The notes beneath the pieces are model-generated. The model did not search any database. It saw nothing but the letters and a program-made list of their open reading frames with translations, and was not told the DNA's origin. A stretch of DNA of 64,000 nucleotides from DAOUJW01 sp965218945 (GTDB taxonomy: Bacteria; Chloroflexota; Dehalococcoidia; Lucifugimonadales; UBA2985): the NCBI GenBank assembly GCA_965218945.1, contig OZ244718.1, forward strand, positions 1,612,001-1,676,000. Reading direction: 5' to 3'. The translations under genes and the position numbers were made by a program. This document shows, in pieces, positions 7,003 through 15,804 of this stretch (its first letter is position 1; every line of letters begins with the position of its first letter).

Positions 7003-8253
7003 CTAACTTCCCGTGCGGTACTTTTCGTCAAACGCTCGTAATGCTTCAGTAAAGCATTCCATCGGGGGATGGGAAAGCGTGCCACCTATGATTGGATACC
7101 CCGGGTCTTTATGTGCTATAGCCGTGTCTACTATAGGAAGAATCCCGGTTTGAACTACTTTCCGGATATCGATCCCCACAGCCGGTCCTTTGAAGTCGAG
7201 GGCCGGTATCGGAAACTCTGGACTCAGGTCCACTGTAATTTCGCGCATGGCATGGGTGTAGCCCATTGCTTCTTCCAGCGTTCCGCCAACCAGGGGGAGA
7301 ATTCCTGGGGCGCTGCCCAGCAAGAACCCGCCCAAACCCAACGTCTCAATAATGGCAGAATCTCCCATATCCCGGCCGGCGTCACTTCGACCGAATCCTG
7401 GCAGAAAAAGCCCATCAAGCTCCGAAGCGCGAGCAACAAACCATTCAGAGTCCAAGCCACTGACCTGGATACCAACCTGGTAACCGTTCCTGGACATTAC
7501 TGTCACCACAGTGGAGTAAGGAATCCCCTTCGCGGTGTCCGCTGTAGCTTTTGCAGAGGCCATAACCATCCCCATATAGAGCAACTCGTGGCTGGCCATA
7601 AAGTCGATGGTACTGAACAGGTCATCCTGAGGAACATCCGCCTTGATCATGGGAGCGACAATCGCATTCGCAAACATGGAAGTCGCCGCGGTCGTGCGGT
7701 TGTGCAGCTCATCGCCCATCTGTAGCGCCTTGGCCGTCAGCGGTTTCAAGTCCAGGCCACCGATGTGCCTAATCCCCTTGGCGATTGAGGGCGCCCAGAC
7801 GTCTCTCCACATTCGCAGCTCGTTAACGGCTTCCTCATCGAACGCGCCAAACTGCTGTCTATCCTCTACCAGCCGGCAGTAAGCCCTGTTCCCAAAGGCC
7901 CGGTTCTCTACGACATAGACCGGCAGCGATTTGGAGATCGTGCCGGCCATGGGGCCCACGGCGGAATGGTGATGATTGCTATCCAGCCCAATGTCTCCGC
8001 TGCTTAAGAGTCGCTCAGCCTCCTCTCTGGAGGAAGCCCACTCCTCGAACAGCGCCATTGCTATGCAGGCACCTTTCTGGGCCCCGCTCATGCGCTCCCA
8101 GTCAACCGGGGGGCCTGAGTGCAGGACCATACGGTCTTCCAGCCCCGGTACAACATCTCCTGCCCGGCATACATCAAGGAGGACCGGATCGGCCCGGTTG
8201 ATTCGGTCAAACGCTTCGCGGTTCGCCTTTTCTATCTTCTCTTCTATAGTAAT
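7003..8253 (-). CDS. DUF1116 protein (AllG/YlbE-like), possible oxamate carbamoyltransferase subunit
   Basis: The protein belongs to DUF1116; E. coli YlbE/AllG, linked to oxamate/oxalurate metabolism with AllF and AllH, is a known member. The family motif VLHSGPPVDWERMSGAQKGA is present. The first ATG (8130) falls in the middle of the conserved N-terminal region. The frame upstream still encodes family-like sequence (ANREAFDRINRADPVLLDV), giving about 416 residues, the usual length. No ATG, GTG or TTG occurs in that extension. AGGAGG lies nine bases before an ATT at 8253, so I annotate an ATT start. It is the last gene of the transporter/amidohydrolase operon. No FdrA/AllF partner is in the window, so the reaction is uncertain. 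Confidence 0.8.
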   Translation of the reverse strand: MTIEEKIEKANREAFDRINRADPVLLDVCRAGDVVPGLEDRMVLHSGPPVDWERMSGAQKGACIAMALFEEWASSREEAERLLSSGDIGLDSNHHHSAVGPMAGTISKSLPVYVVENRAFGNRAYCRLVEDRQQFGAFDEEAVNELRMWRDVWAPSIAKGIRHIGGLDLKPLTAKALQMGDELHNRTTAATSMFANAIVAPMIKADVPQDDLFSTIDFMASHELLYMGMVMASAKATADTAKGIPYSTVVTVMSRNGYQVGIQVSGLDSEWFVARASELDGLFLPGFGRSDAGRDMGDSAIIETLGLGGFLLGSAPGILPLVGGTLEEAMGYTHAMREITVDLSPEFPIPALDFKGPAVGIDIRKVVQTGILPIVDTAIAHKDPGYPIIGGTLSHPPMECFTEALRAFDEKYRTGS

Positions 8254-8339
8254 AGCGCCGTACCTCCTGTCCTCAAGTTTATTTCAAGCCGTCAACATTC
8301 CGGTCGACTGTCCTAAGCGCACAATCCCACCTTCATGCG

Positions 8340-8438
8340 CTACCAACCCTGGTTATTGCCAAGTAGCGGCCATGTCGTCGGGCCGATTTCACCCTGCCGG
8401 ATTGCGACCTCGTTGAACGCCGTACCAGGGAGGATCAT
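8340..8438 (-). CDS. Possible 32-residue translationally coupled peptide
   Basis: An ATG at 8438 overlaps the amidase stop in an ATGA arrangement and opens 32 codons, reading MILPGTAFNEVAIRQGEIG and ending NNQGW. The composition is protein-like, but I recognise no family. It sits in the 180-bp gap between the amidase and DUF1116 genes. It could be a small coupled protein or the remnant of a lost gene. Confidence 0.3.
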   Translation of the reverse strand: MILPGTAFNEVAIRQGEIGPTTWPLLGNNQGW

Positions 8439-9931
8439 GTCTGGGATTCAAGTGCAGATGCCAGAGCCAGCAGGATACCATCATCAAAGGGAGAGGCCAC
8501 CATCTGAGCGCCAACCGGCAGTCCATCTTGCGTAAGGCCGCTGGGCACTGAAATCGCCGGAACTCCTATGAAGCTCCAGGGAATACAGTTGGTGGAGAGA
8601 ATTATCAGATATGCGTCTGCATCCTCCAACTTTGGGGCCGCAACCTTGGTGGTGGGCATGATGAGAGCGTCGAACCCCGACAGATGGGCTAGCATGCGTT
8701 CCTGAAACTCGGACCGGAAACGCTGCGCATTTATGTAGTCCATGGCCTTGACCTTGGACGCCTCATCCAACTGCTCAAAGACCGGACGGGTGTAAAGAGA
8801 GCTTGCATCGGAGAAGGAGTGGTGGTAGGCCGCCGCTTCACTTCGACTCACGATGAGCCCGAGAGATGTCGCCAGGCGGTAGTCCTCCGCCGACGGAATC
8901 TCAGTTTCTACCACTTCTACACCCAATGAGGCCAAGGCTTCCACGGTCTTGCTGAAAGCTGCAAGCACGTCCGGATCAACATCATTCAGGCCGTTTACCG
9001 CCAGACCCACTCGTAGCCCGCGTACATCCCGGTGCAGGTAGTTCGTGTAGTCGTCCCTGGGACGATCCAAAGACGCAGGGTCCTTGGGATCAACTCCCTG
9101 AAGCGCGTTCATCATGTGCGCCACGTCCTGAGCGGTCTTCGCCTGAAGGCCGGCGTGGTCCATGCTCCAGGAGAGTGTAATAATGCCGTCTGTGGACACG
9201 AGTCCGAAGGTCGGCTTGTAGCCCACAATGCCGCACAGCGCTGCGGGGACGCGGATGGATGCCCTGGTGTCAGAGCCGAGGCTCAGAAAGCTCATCCCGG
9301 ACGCAATAGATATGGCGGAACCTCCGCTGGACCCGCCCGGGTCTCTGGTTGTATCCCAGGGATTCCGGCTTTGGGAAGTGGTCACGCCCAGAGCAAACTC
9401 GTGAGTATGGACCTTGCCCATCACAATCGCGCCCGCCTCTTTGAGGAGCCGTACCGGGGTGCCATCGTCCTCCGGCATATAGCCCGACAGGACCTTGGAA
9501 CTCGCTGTGGTGGGCATTCCCTTAACGTGCACAATGTCCTTAATGGATATTGGAATGCCATGCAGAGGCCCCCGCAGCCCTCCCCTTTCCCGTTCCCGGT
9601 CGAGCGCGTTTGCCTCCTCCAATAACGCAGCATCAGGAGCTACGTGAACAAAAGCGTTGAGCGACTCGTCTTTGGATTCGATAGCGGCCAACGCTTCTTG
9701 TACCAGCTGTGATGCAGAAGTCGAACCCGCTGCCATGCGACTTGCCGCATCAACCAGGGTTCCCTCTTTGGCGGGGCCCGGCGAAACCCTTGGTAAGGCC
9801 CTCACGTCGCGGCGATTAGTGTCCTCATTTCGCGACAGGGAATAGATGAACGCAGGTCGACGGGAAAGGCCATCGACTTGATATGCCTGAAGATCGGCCA
9901 ACGCAGCTTGAAAATCGTCTCGTGCAGACAT
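8435..9931 (-). CDS. Amidase-signature family hydrolase, possibly allophanate-hydrolase-like
   Basis: A 498-residue amidase-signature enzyme. The catalytic triad is visible: K131 (ISIKDIVHVKG), cis-Ser S202 in GGSSGGS, and nucleophile S225 in DTRASIRVPA. The usual DTGGSIR is changed to DTRASIR, so the two oxyanion-hole glycines are Arg-Ala, which is unusual and may alter activity. The N-terminal 55 residues extend before the amidase domain. The start ATG 9931 has GGGAG seven bases upstream and lies ten bases after the cysteine-hydrolase stop. Beside a biuret-hydrolase-like gene, an allophanate or related ureide hydrolase is a natural guess; specificity cannot be read from sequence. Confidence 0.85.
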   Translation of the reverse strand: MSARDDFQAALADLQAYQVDGLSRRPAFIYSLSRNEDTNRRDVRALPRVSPGPAKEGTLVDAASRMAAGSTSASQLVQEALAAIESKDESLNAFVHVAPDAALLEEANALDRERERGGLRGPLHGIPISIKDIVHVKGMPTTASSKVLSGYMPEDDGTPVRLLKEAGAIVMGKVHTHEFALGVTTSQSRNPWDTTRDPGGSSGGSAISIASGMSFLSLGSDTRASIRVPAALCGIVGYKPTFGLVSTDGIITLSWSMDHAGLQAKTAQDVAHMMNALQGVDPKDPASLDRPRDDYTNYLHRDVRGLRVGLAVNGLNDVDPDVLAAFSKTVEALASLGVEVVETEIPSAEDYRLATSLGLIVSRSEAAAYHHSFSDASSLYTRPVFEQLDEASKVKAMDYINAQRFRSEFQERMLAHLSGFDALIMPTTKVAAPKLEDADAYLIILSTNCIPWSFIGVPAISVPSGLTQDGLPVGAQMVASPFDDGILLALASALESQT

Positions 9932-9941
9932 GTAACGCTCC

Positions 9942-10634
9942 CTAGTTTGTTATGCCCATCGCTGCCAGAAATTGCTTGGAATCGGCTACAGCGCCAAAGA
10001 CTCCGCCCTGCATCTTGATCATCTTCAACGATGATTCATAGTTCCCTTCGTCGGTGGCCCCGGTACAATCGGAAAGAAGAAGACACTCGTAGCCGCGGTC
10101 ATTTCCTTCTCGCATAGTGGTGTGGACACAGACGTCCGTAGTGATGCCTGTCAGCACCAGATGTGTGATGCCGCGGTTCCGCAATACCAGATCCAGGTCT
10201 GTCGCGGTGAAAGCGCCCTTGGTGGGCTTGTCTATGATCATCTCCCCTTCTACAGGAGCAAGTTCATCAATTATCTCCCAACCCTTTTCACCGCGGATCA
10301 GAATACGACCACAGGGGCCCGGGTCGCCGATGCCTGCGCCAATCTGCTTTGACCGCCATAGCTTGTTGGGCGGGCAGTCGGACAGATCCGGCTTGTGGCC
10401 TTCCCGAGTGTGGATCACGGTGAATCCCTGGATAGCGCGACAGGCTTCCAGCACTTTTTGGGTCGGAGCTACACCGCGACGAGTTGCACTTATATCGTAG
10501 CCCATAGTGTCGACGTACCCACCGGGGCCACAGAAGTCATGTTGCCAATCTATCAAGATAAGCGCTGTTTTGGCAGGATCGATATCGCCATCATACGGCC
10601 AGAGATAGGGATCTGCGCCAATTACCTGCGCCAT
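9942..10634 (-). CDS. Isochorismatase-like cysteine hydrolase, biuret amidohydrolase-like
   Basis: A 230-residue cysteine hydrolase with the Asp-Lys-Cys triad: D29 in LILIDWQHDFCG, K136 in MIIDKPTKGAF, C169 in GITTDVCVHTT. It resembles biuret amidohydrolase (BiuH) in ADPYLWPYDG, FCGPGGYVDTMGYD, THREGHKPDLSD and GAGIGDPGPCGRIL. BiuH converts biuret to allophanate and ammonia in the cytoplasm. The start is ATG 10634 because AAAGGAGGG lies six bases upstream; the longer in-frame start at 10661 lacks support. It is followed ten bases later by the amidase. Ureidoacrylate or N-carbamoylsarcosine amidase activity is the main alternative. Confidence 0.85.
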   Translation of the reverse strand: MAQVIGADPYLWPYDGDIDPAKTALILIDWQHDFCGPGGYVDTMGYDISATRRGVAPTQKVLEACRAIQGFTVIHTREGHKPDLSDCPPNKLWRSKQIGAGIGDPGPCGRILIRGEKGWEIIDELAPVEGEMIIDKPTKGAFTATDLDLVLRNRGITHLVLTGITTDVCVHTTMREGNDRGYECLLLSDCTGATDEGNYESSLKMIKMQGGVFGAVADSKQFLAAMGITN

Positions 10635-10714
10635 TAGTGCCCTCCTTTGTTGACAGCTCACCGCCTCAGCCCTTTATTTGGAACTGAGACGGCGAGTGTC
10701 GTAAGATCCGCCGG

Positions 10715-12013
10715 TTAGTTCGTGCTTCCTGAAACCCCTTCGACCAGCCAGTCAATGATCTGGAGATCTTCGTCAGCCGGCGATTCACCGGCAGCAATGC
10801 GGACAGTGCCGCTCTGGTCAGATATAGGACCAAGGAACGGCTGTATACTGCCGTCACGCAGACCTTCAACCGTGGCCAGCACCTCCTGCTGGATCTCCTC
10901 CGGGACGTTTGCGCCAAAGGGTGCCAGCTTTACAAACCCCTCTTCAAGGCCGCCAAAGAAGACGTTGGTCTTGTAGGTGCCATTCTTGATTTCGGTCATC
11001 AACTCAGAGTAAACCGGGCCCCAGTTCCAAACTGCGCCGGACAGCCACCCATTAGGCGCTGCAGGACTGGCATCCTGGTGATAGCCCGTAACAAAGATTT
11101 CAGCGCGTTCCGCTGCCGTGGTTATAGTGCCTGTGCAGTCCTGGTGCTGGGTGATTACGTCCACCCCAGCGTCCAACATGGTCTGGGCAGCCGCGGCCTG
11201 CTTGGCCGGATCGCACCAGTCACCAAGCAGCACGAATGTTGTACTGACATCCGGATTCACAGAGAGAGCGCCCAAATGGAATGCATTGACGTTGAGCAGC
11301 GTCTGAGGGATGGGGAACGCAGCGACGAAACCAAGCTCGTTGGTCTCGGTGGAACGCCCCGCCGCTTGACCCATCGCGTACTCCAGCTGCCAGATGTTGC
11401 CGAAGTATGCTCCGTAGTTTGGCGTGCTCTCCAGGTCCCCCTGGTGGAGGAAGATAATCCCGGGATGCTGCTCCGCAAGCTCCTTCGTGGCATCCGAGTA
11501 TCCGAAGCTGGTGGCGAAAATCACCTTGGCTCCCTGCTGAATCATCCCTTCCATAACCGATTTCACCTGAGCGGTCTCCGGGATGTTCTCAGCGTACAGT
11601 ATCTCCACATCCGGGTGCTGTTGCATGAGGAACTGGCTACCTTCATAGGCGGCCTGGTTGTATCCCAGGTCCTGCTGAGAACCCACAAAGATGAAACCAA
11701 TCTTCAGTGTCTCTCCTTCAGGCAGAGGCATGGCCGCGTCGGCGTACTCCGAGGCAGCCTGGGCCGTGCTGGTGTTTATGGCGTTCTCAAAGATCCTGGC
11801 GAACCCCGCGGGGGAGCCTCCGCCCAGGTCTTCGGTGGTCGGAACGTAAGCAACTGGAGCCATAGCGGGAGCCGACGTCGATGTGGCCGCCGGGGCGGCA
11901 GTGGGGGGCGTGGTGGGAGTGGGATCTTCACTTCCGCACGCGATAGACAATACCAGGATTGATATCATCGCTACCAGAAGCATGGGAACCTTGGATTTGA
12001 ATGAACGGAACAA
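10715..12013 (-). CDS. BMP-family ABC transporter substrate-binding lipoprotein
   Basis: A BMP/PnrA-type binding protein for nucleosides or related ligands. The N-terminal signal ends in the lipobox LSIACGS, then comes a Thr/Pro/Ala-rich linker. The binding domain has KIGFIFVGSQQDLGYNQAAYEGSQFL, VIFATSFGYSD, YFGNIWQLEYAMGQAAG and DVITQHQDCTGT. The start TTG 12013 has AGGAGG seven bases upstream; the longer frame from ATG 12097 would put 28 non-signal residues ahead and overlap the permease stop. It follows both permease genes of the same system. Family members bind nucleosides, purines or autoinducer-like ligands; the neighbouring hydrolases point to a nitrogen-rich ureide. Confidence 0.92.
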   Translation of the reverse strand: MFRSFKSKVPMLLVAMISILVLSIACGSEDPTPTTPPTAAPAATSTSAPAMAPVAYVPTTEDLGGGSPAGFARIFENAINTSTAQAASEYADAAMPLPEGETLKIGFIFVGSQQDLGYNQAAYEGSQFLMQQHPDVEILYAENIPETAQVKSVMEGMIQQGAKVIFATSFGYSDATKELAEQHPGIIFLHQGDLESTPNYGAYFGNIWQLEYAMGQAAGRSTETNELGFVAAFPIPQTLLNVNAFHLGALSVNPDVSTTFVLLGDWCDPAKQAAAAQTMLDAGVDVITQHQDCTGTITTAAERAEIFVTGYHQDASPAAPNGWLSGAVWNWGPVYSELMTEIKNGTYKTNVFFGGLEEGFVKLAPFGANVPEEIQQEVLATVEGLRDGSIQPFLGPISDQSGTVRIAAGESPADEDLQIIDWLVEGVSGSTN

Positions 12014-12093
12014 GCTAAATCCTCCTAACGTCAGGTAATCTCTACTGCAAAATATGGTGTTACGGTGCAACTTCATAGGGGTACGATACCGAA

Positions 12094-13017
12094 TCACCCC
12101 CCTTCCTTCAGAACGCGTTTGAGGCCCTCAGGCATAGCTCGAAGGGTCGGGCCGGTCCAGATAGCCAGCACGCCCAGGGTGGTGATGTAGGGCAGCATCT
12201 GAAGATAGAACGGCGATACTGGCGCATCTACGGTCTGGAGCTGCAACTCCAGGCCAATGGCTGCGCCGAACAGAAGCGCTCCGGCCATGGCTCGGAGCGG
12301 CGTCCACATGCCAAAAATCACCAGCGCCACAGCTATGAATCCCCTTCCGGCCGTCATCCCTTCGGACCAGGACTGTGTAAAGGCCAGGGAGAGCTGCGCA
12401 CCCCCTATGCCTGCTAGGACCCCACCCATAGCAATGGCTGCATATTGCACCATCGCCGTATTGCGCCCAGCCGCGTACGCCACCTCCACGCTCTCTCCCA
12501 CTGCTCTAAGACTCAGACCCCAGCGCGATCGGAATAGCACAAACCACAGCGCGGGCCCCAGAGCATAGGCGATATAGGCGAGTATATCCTGGTTAAAAAG
12601 CGCCTCACCGATGATGGGTATCCGGGAGAGGAGCGGAATGGCTATCGGATCGAGCCCGTCTATGCTGACTCCTACATACGATCGCCCGGCCCAAGACGTA
12701 ATCCCAGCTCCAAGCATGGTTATAGCCAGCCCGGTAGCCAACTGATTAGCTCTACGGTTGATAACCATAAACGCGAACAAAAGGCTCAGACTGCCCCCCG
12801 CCAATGCCCCAGACAGCACCCCAACTGCTTCGCTCCCGGTCTCAGCCGCTGCGATGAAGCCGAAGCACGCACCCATGAGCATTGCTCCCTCAACCCCAAG
12901 GTTGATCTTGCCCGAGCGCTCGGTTATGACCTCTCCGTATGTGGCATACATCACCGAGATACCCGGACCAACCGCGCCGGTGAGCACTCCTTTGATGACA
13001 AGCCAGAAGGTGTTCAA
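12094..13017 (-). CDS. ABC transporter permease, nucleoside/BMP type (second)
   Basis: A 307-residue inner-membrane permease of the BPD_transp_2 family with about eight to ten hydrophobic segments. The family motif EITERSGKINLGVEGAMLMGA lies near the N-terminus, with GRGFIAVALVIFGMW later. This matches the shorter of the paired permeases in YufP/YufQ-type nucleoside importers. It overlaps the upstream permease gene by four bases (ATGA), so the two are translationally coupled. Confidence 0.92.
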   Translation of the reverse strand: MNTFWLVIKGVLTGAVGPGISVMYATYGEVITERSGKINLGVEGAMLMGACFGFIAAAETGSEAVGVLSGALAGGSLSLLFAFMVINRRANQLATGLAITMLGAGITSWAGRSYVGVSIDGLDPIAIPLLSRIPIIGEALFNQDILAYIAYALGPALWFVLFRSRWGLSLRAVGESVEVAYAAGRNTAMVQYAAIAMGGVLAGIGGAQLSLAFTQSWSEGMTAGRGFIAVALVIFGMWTPLRAMAGALLFGAAIGLELQLQTVDAPVSPFYLQMLPYITTLGVLAIWTGPTLRAMPEGLKRVLKEGG

Positions 13018-14072
13018 TGGCTGGTCGCCGCACGATAACCGAATCCCAGGACCATAAATAAGATCAACGCAATGAGAATGTTGGAAGCTCCGGAGGGGAC
13101 GTCCGCACTGAACTGAAGCAGGTCTCCACCAACCACCACGAGCGCCAGCAAGAAGCCGCTGCCAATTATAGCGAGGGGGTTATGTCGAGCCAGCCAACTC
13201 GCCAGGAAACCCAGGAACCCAAGATTGTTGGATATCTCAGGCCGAAGGTGGTGCTGCACGCCGGCAACCTCTACCATTCCTGCAACCCCGGCTATGCCGC
13301 CGCCTGCCAGCATCGCTACCAGCAGGTACCGGCCCACGGGTATTCCCCTCCTCTGTGCTGCATCAGGGTTACCGCCAATGGCCCGGATATTGTACCCCCA
13401 GCGTGTCTTGGCAAACACGAAATAGAGGACAAAGACGGCAATGACCGGCAGTACGAATCCCCAGTGGAACCGTGTGCCGCCAATGTCTGGAAGGATTGCA
13501 CTGGGGCTGAAGTTGGCGGTGTATGGATAGCCGAATCCGTCCGGGTTCTTCCACGGGCCAAACACAAATACGTTGACAAGCAAGATCGCAACAAAGTTTA
13601 GCAGCAGCGTTGAAATGACCTCGTTAACATTCCGCCAGTATCGGAGTAACATCGCAACGCCGGCCCAGGCCGACCCACCGGCAAAACCCGCGAGCACCAT
13701 GAACGGGATTGTAATAAACAGAGGCCCGCCGGACGCGTAGAGCGCCACTCCAGTCGCGAGCCATGCTCCAAAGTGAAGCTGGCCTTCGCCGCCGACGTTT
13801 ATCAGACCAACACGCGCAGGAAGCGCAGTTGCTAGACCTGCAAGCACAAAAGGGATCATCCGGACGCCAATCTCACCCAATCCGGTCTTGCTCCCAAGGG
13901 TACCGTTGTAGACCTTGCCATAGGCGTCAAGGACATCGCGGCCCATGAGCGCAAGGAACAGGCCGAAGAGAGCAATGGCAACAAGAATCAGTCCAATGTT
14001 ACGGGCCAACATGGGGAGGGCGCCCCCACTGTTGAACCAGAGCATTGGAGAGGGGAGAATGCGCTGCGTCAT
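13014..14072 (-). CDS. ABC transporter permease, nucleoside/BMP type (first)
   Basis: A 352-residue BPD_transp_2 permease with many membrane segments. The family signature LATALPARVGLINVGGEGQLHFGAW is present, plus NVNEVISTLLLNF and GYNIRAIGGNPDAAQRRGI. It pairs with the following permease to form the channel. The start lies one base after the ATPase stop and its end overlaps the next start by four bases, confirming the operon. Confidence 0.92.
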   Translation of the reverse strand: MTQRILPSPMLWFNSGGALPMLARNIGLILVAIALFGLFLALMGRDVLDAYGKVYNGTLGSKTGLGEIGVRMIPFVLAGLATALPARVGLINVGGEGQLHFGAWLATGVALYASGGPLFITIPFMVLAGFAGGSAWAGVAMLLRYWRNVNEVISTLLLNFVAILLVNVFVFGPWKNPDGFGYPYTANFSPSAILPDIGGTRFHWGFVLPVIAVFVLYFVFAKTRWGYNIRAIGGNPDAAQRRGIPVGRYLLVAMLAGGGIAGVAGMVEVAGVQHHLRPEISNNLGFLGFLASWLARHNPLAIIGSGFLLALVVVGGDLLQFSADVPSGASNILIALILFMVLGFGYRAATSH

Positions 14073-14073
14073 C

Positions 14074-15711
14074 CTAGTCCAAATGGCCGGTCATCAACAT
14101 GCCTACCTGGTGCGCAGAGGTATCAGCCGGGCTGGAATGCCCAACCACCTCCCCACGATGCACGACCATAAGCCTGTCACTAATAGCGAATAGCTCATCC
14201 AGGTCCTCAGAGATCAGGACCGTTGCGGATCCGGCCTCCCTTGCCTTTAAGAGAAGAGCGCGGGTTATTTCCGCAGTATTCACATCCAGACCGCGGGTTG
14301 GGTAGTACGCAACCAGGACCCGCGGGTCTCGAGTAAGCTCCCTATTCAGCACTACACGCTGCATATTCCCACCGGAAAGTGTACCGACCTCCAGGCCTGG
14401 CTCCGGCATGGTCATGGGGAAGGCGGAAAACGAAGCATCAATCCGTTCCCGAATGGCTCCCCAATCCAGGAAGACATTCTGGTTTGCAAAGCTGTGAATC
14501 TCTCCCAACACCATGTTCTCTTCCACCCGCATGTCCGGCACAAGCGCCATTCCAATAGCGTCTTCCGGAATATACCCAACGCCCGCGTTAAGGATGGCGG
14601 AAACGGACCATCCTTCCACACTCCTGCCATGTAGTATCACAGACCCAGACTGCTTGCGATGCAGGCCCAAGAGAACTTCCCCAATCTTCTCCTGGCCATT
14701 GCCAGACACTCCCGCGATGCCCAGAATCTCACCAGGACTTACACGAAAACTAAATTGCTTGAGGCTAACTCCCTGATCCCCAGAAGGTGTAGTAACGTTA
14801 TTGAACTCCAGCGCAATCTCAGTTGCCACCTTCTCAGCTCGGTTATCCTCAGCACGCACAGCTTGTGGTGGAGCGCTGCCTATCATCATGGTCACCAGCT
14901 CCGCAGTAGTTGTCTCCTTCGGTGAAACAGTGCCCACCACCGCTCCATGTCTCAGCACGGTGATTCTGTCTGCCGTGGCCATGACCTCGCGAAGCTTATG
15001 AGTTATAAAGAGGATCGCGTATCCGTCCGCCTTCAGCTCATCGAAAACCTTGAACAGCCCTTCAACCTCATGGGGCGCGAGGACGCTGGTAGGCTCGTCG
15101 CAAATAAGCAGCCGAGCATTCGCGATGATGAGCTTAATCAACTCCACCTTTTGCCGCTGGCCCATTGACAGAGATCCAACTCTTGCGCTTGGATCCACCT
15201 CTAATTCGTACCTGTCGGAAACCTCTTGTATCCGTGCTGAGAGAGTCTTGTGGTTCAGCACCATCCCCTGGTCCGGCCAGAACAGCGCTACGTTCTCTGC
15301 CACAGTCATGGCGGGCACCAGGGTGAAGTTCTGGAACACCATGCCTACTCCTGAGCGTATGCTATCCTGAGGTGAACGGAACCTGGTCTCCTTACCGTTC
15401 ATTCGGATAGTGCCCGCGTCAGGCTGGTAGTACCCGTAGATGATTTTCATCAAGGTGCTTTTGCCGGCCCCGTTCTCTCCCAGTATGGCATGCACCTCTC
15501 CGTGTCTGAGTTCCAGATCAATGGCGTCGTTAGCCATCACGCCAGGAAAGCGCTTGGTTATGCCTTGCAGAGATAGCAGCGGCGCGTTTGCCACTTCTGC
15601 CTCCTCACTGGCACCGGGCAAAGAAACATCCTCAATGATCTGAGAGTCAGATGCCAGAGAAAGGTCAAGTTCATCGACAGTGCGCTTATTGCGCCACGGG
15701 ACGTTAATCAT
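14074..15711 (-). CDS. ABC transporter ATP-binding protein, nucleoside/sugar type with two ATPase domains
   Basis: A roughly 545-residue protein with tandem ATPase domains. The first is canonical: GENGAGKST (Walker A), LSMGQRQKVELIK (signature), LLICDEPTS (Walker B). The second is degenerate at Walker A (GVSGNGQEKI) but has LSGGNMQR, with DEPTRGLD replaced by YYPTRGLD, as usual for YufO/RbsA-type proteins. An N-terminal extension of about 45 residues is present. I prefer ATG 15711, nine bases after AAGGA, over ATG 15720, which overlaps that SD. It is the first gene of the seven-gene operon; TGTTAC repeats lie 66-94 bp upstream. Confidence 0.9.
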   Translation of the reverse strand: MINVPWRNKRTVDELDLSLASDSQIIEDVSLPGASEEAEVANAPLLSLQGITKRFPGVMANDAIDLELRHGEVHAILGENGAGKSTLMKIIYGYYQPDAGTIRMNGKETRFRSPQDSIRSGVGMVFQNFTLVPAMTVAENVALFWPDQGMVLNHKTLSARIQEVSDRYELEVDPSARVGSLSMGQRQKVELIKLIIANARLLICDEPTSVLAPHEVEGLFKVFDELKADGYAILFITHKLREVMATADRITVLRHGAVVGTVSPKETTTAELVTMMIGSAPPQAVRAEDNRAEKVATEIALEFNNVTTPSGDQGVSLKQFSFRVSPGEILGIAGVSGNGQEKIGEVLLGLHRKQSGSVILHGRSVEGWSVSAILNAGVGYIPEDAIGMALVPDMRVEENMVLGEIHSFANQNVFLDWGAIRERIDASFSAFPMTMPEPGLEVGTLSGGNMQRVVLNRELTRDPRVLVAYYPTRGLDVNTAEITRALLLKAREAGSATVLISEDLDELFAISDRLMVVHRGEVVGHSSPADTSAHQVGMLMTGHLD

Positions 15712-15776
15712 AACTGGCATTCCTTAAGACATAGGATTGGATGCAAAAGCATAGTAATCGTGAAATATCTCACAAT

Positions 15777-15804
15777 TGTTACCGGCGTGTTACATTCTTG
15801 TTAC
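15777..15804. promoter_or_regulatory. Three TGTTAC direct repeats at 11-bp spacing upstream of the transporter operon
   Basis: TGTTAC starts at 15777, 15788 and 15799 on the plus strand (GTAACA on the coding strand). The 11-bp period puts all three on one helix face, typical of a multi-subunit regulator site. No regulator gene is adjacent. Confidence 0.45.
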
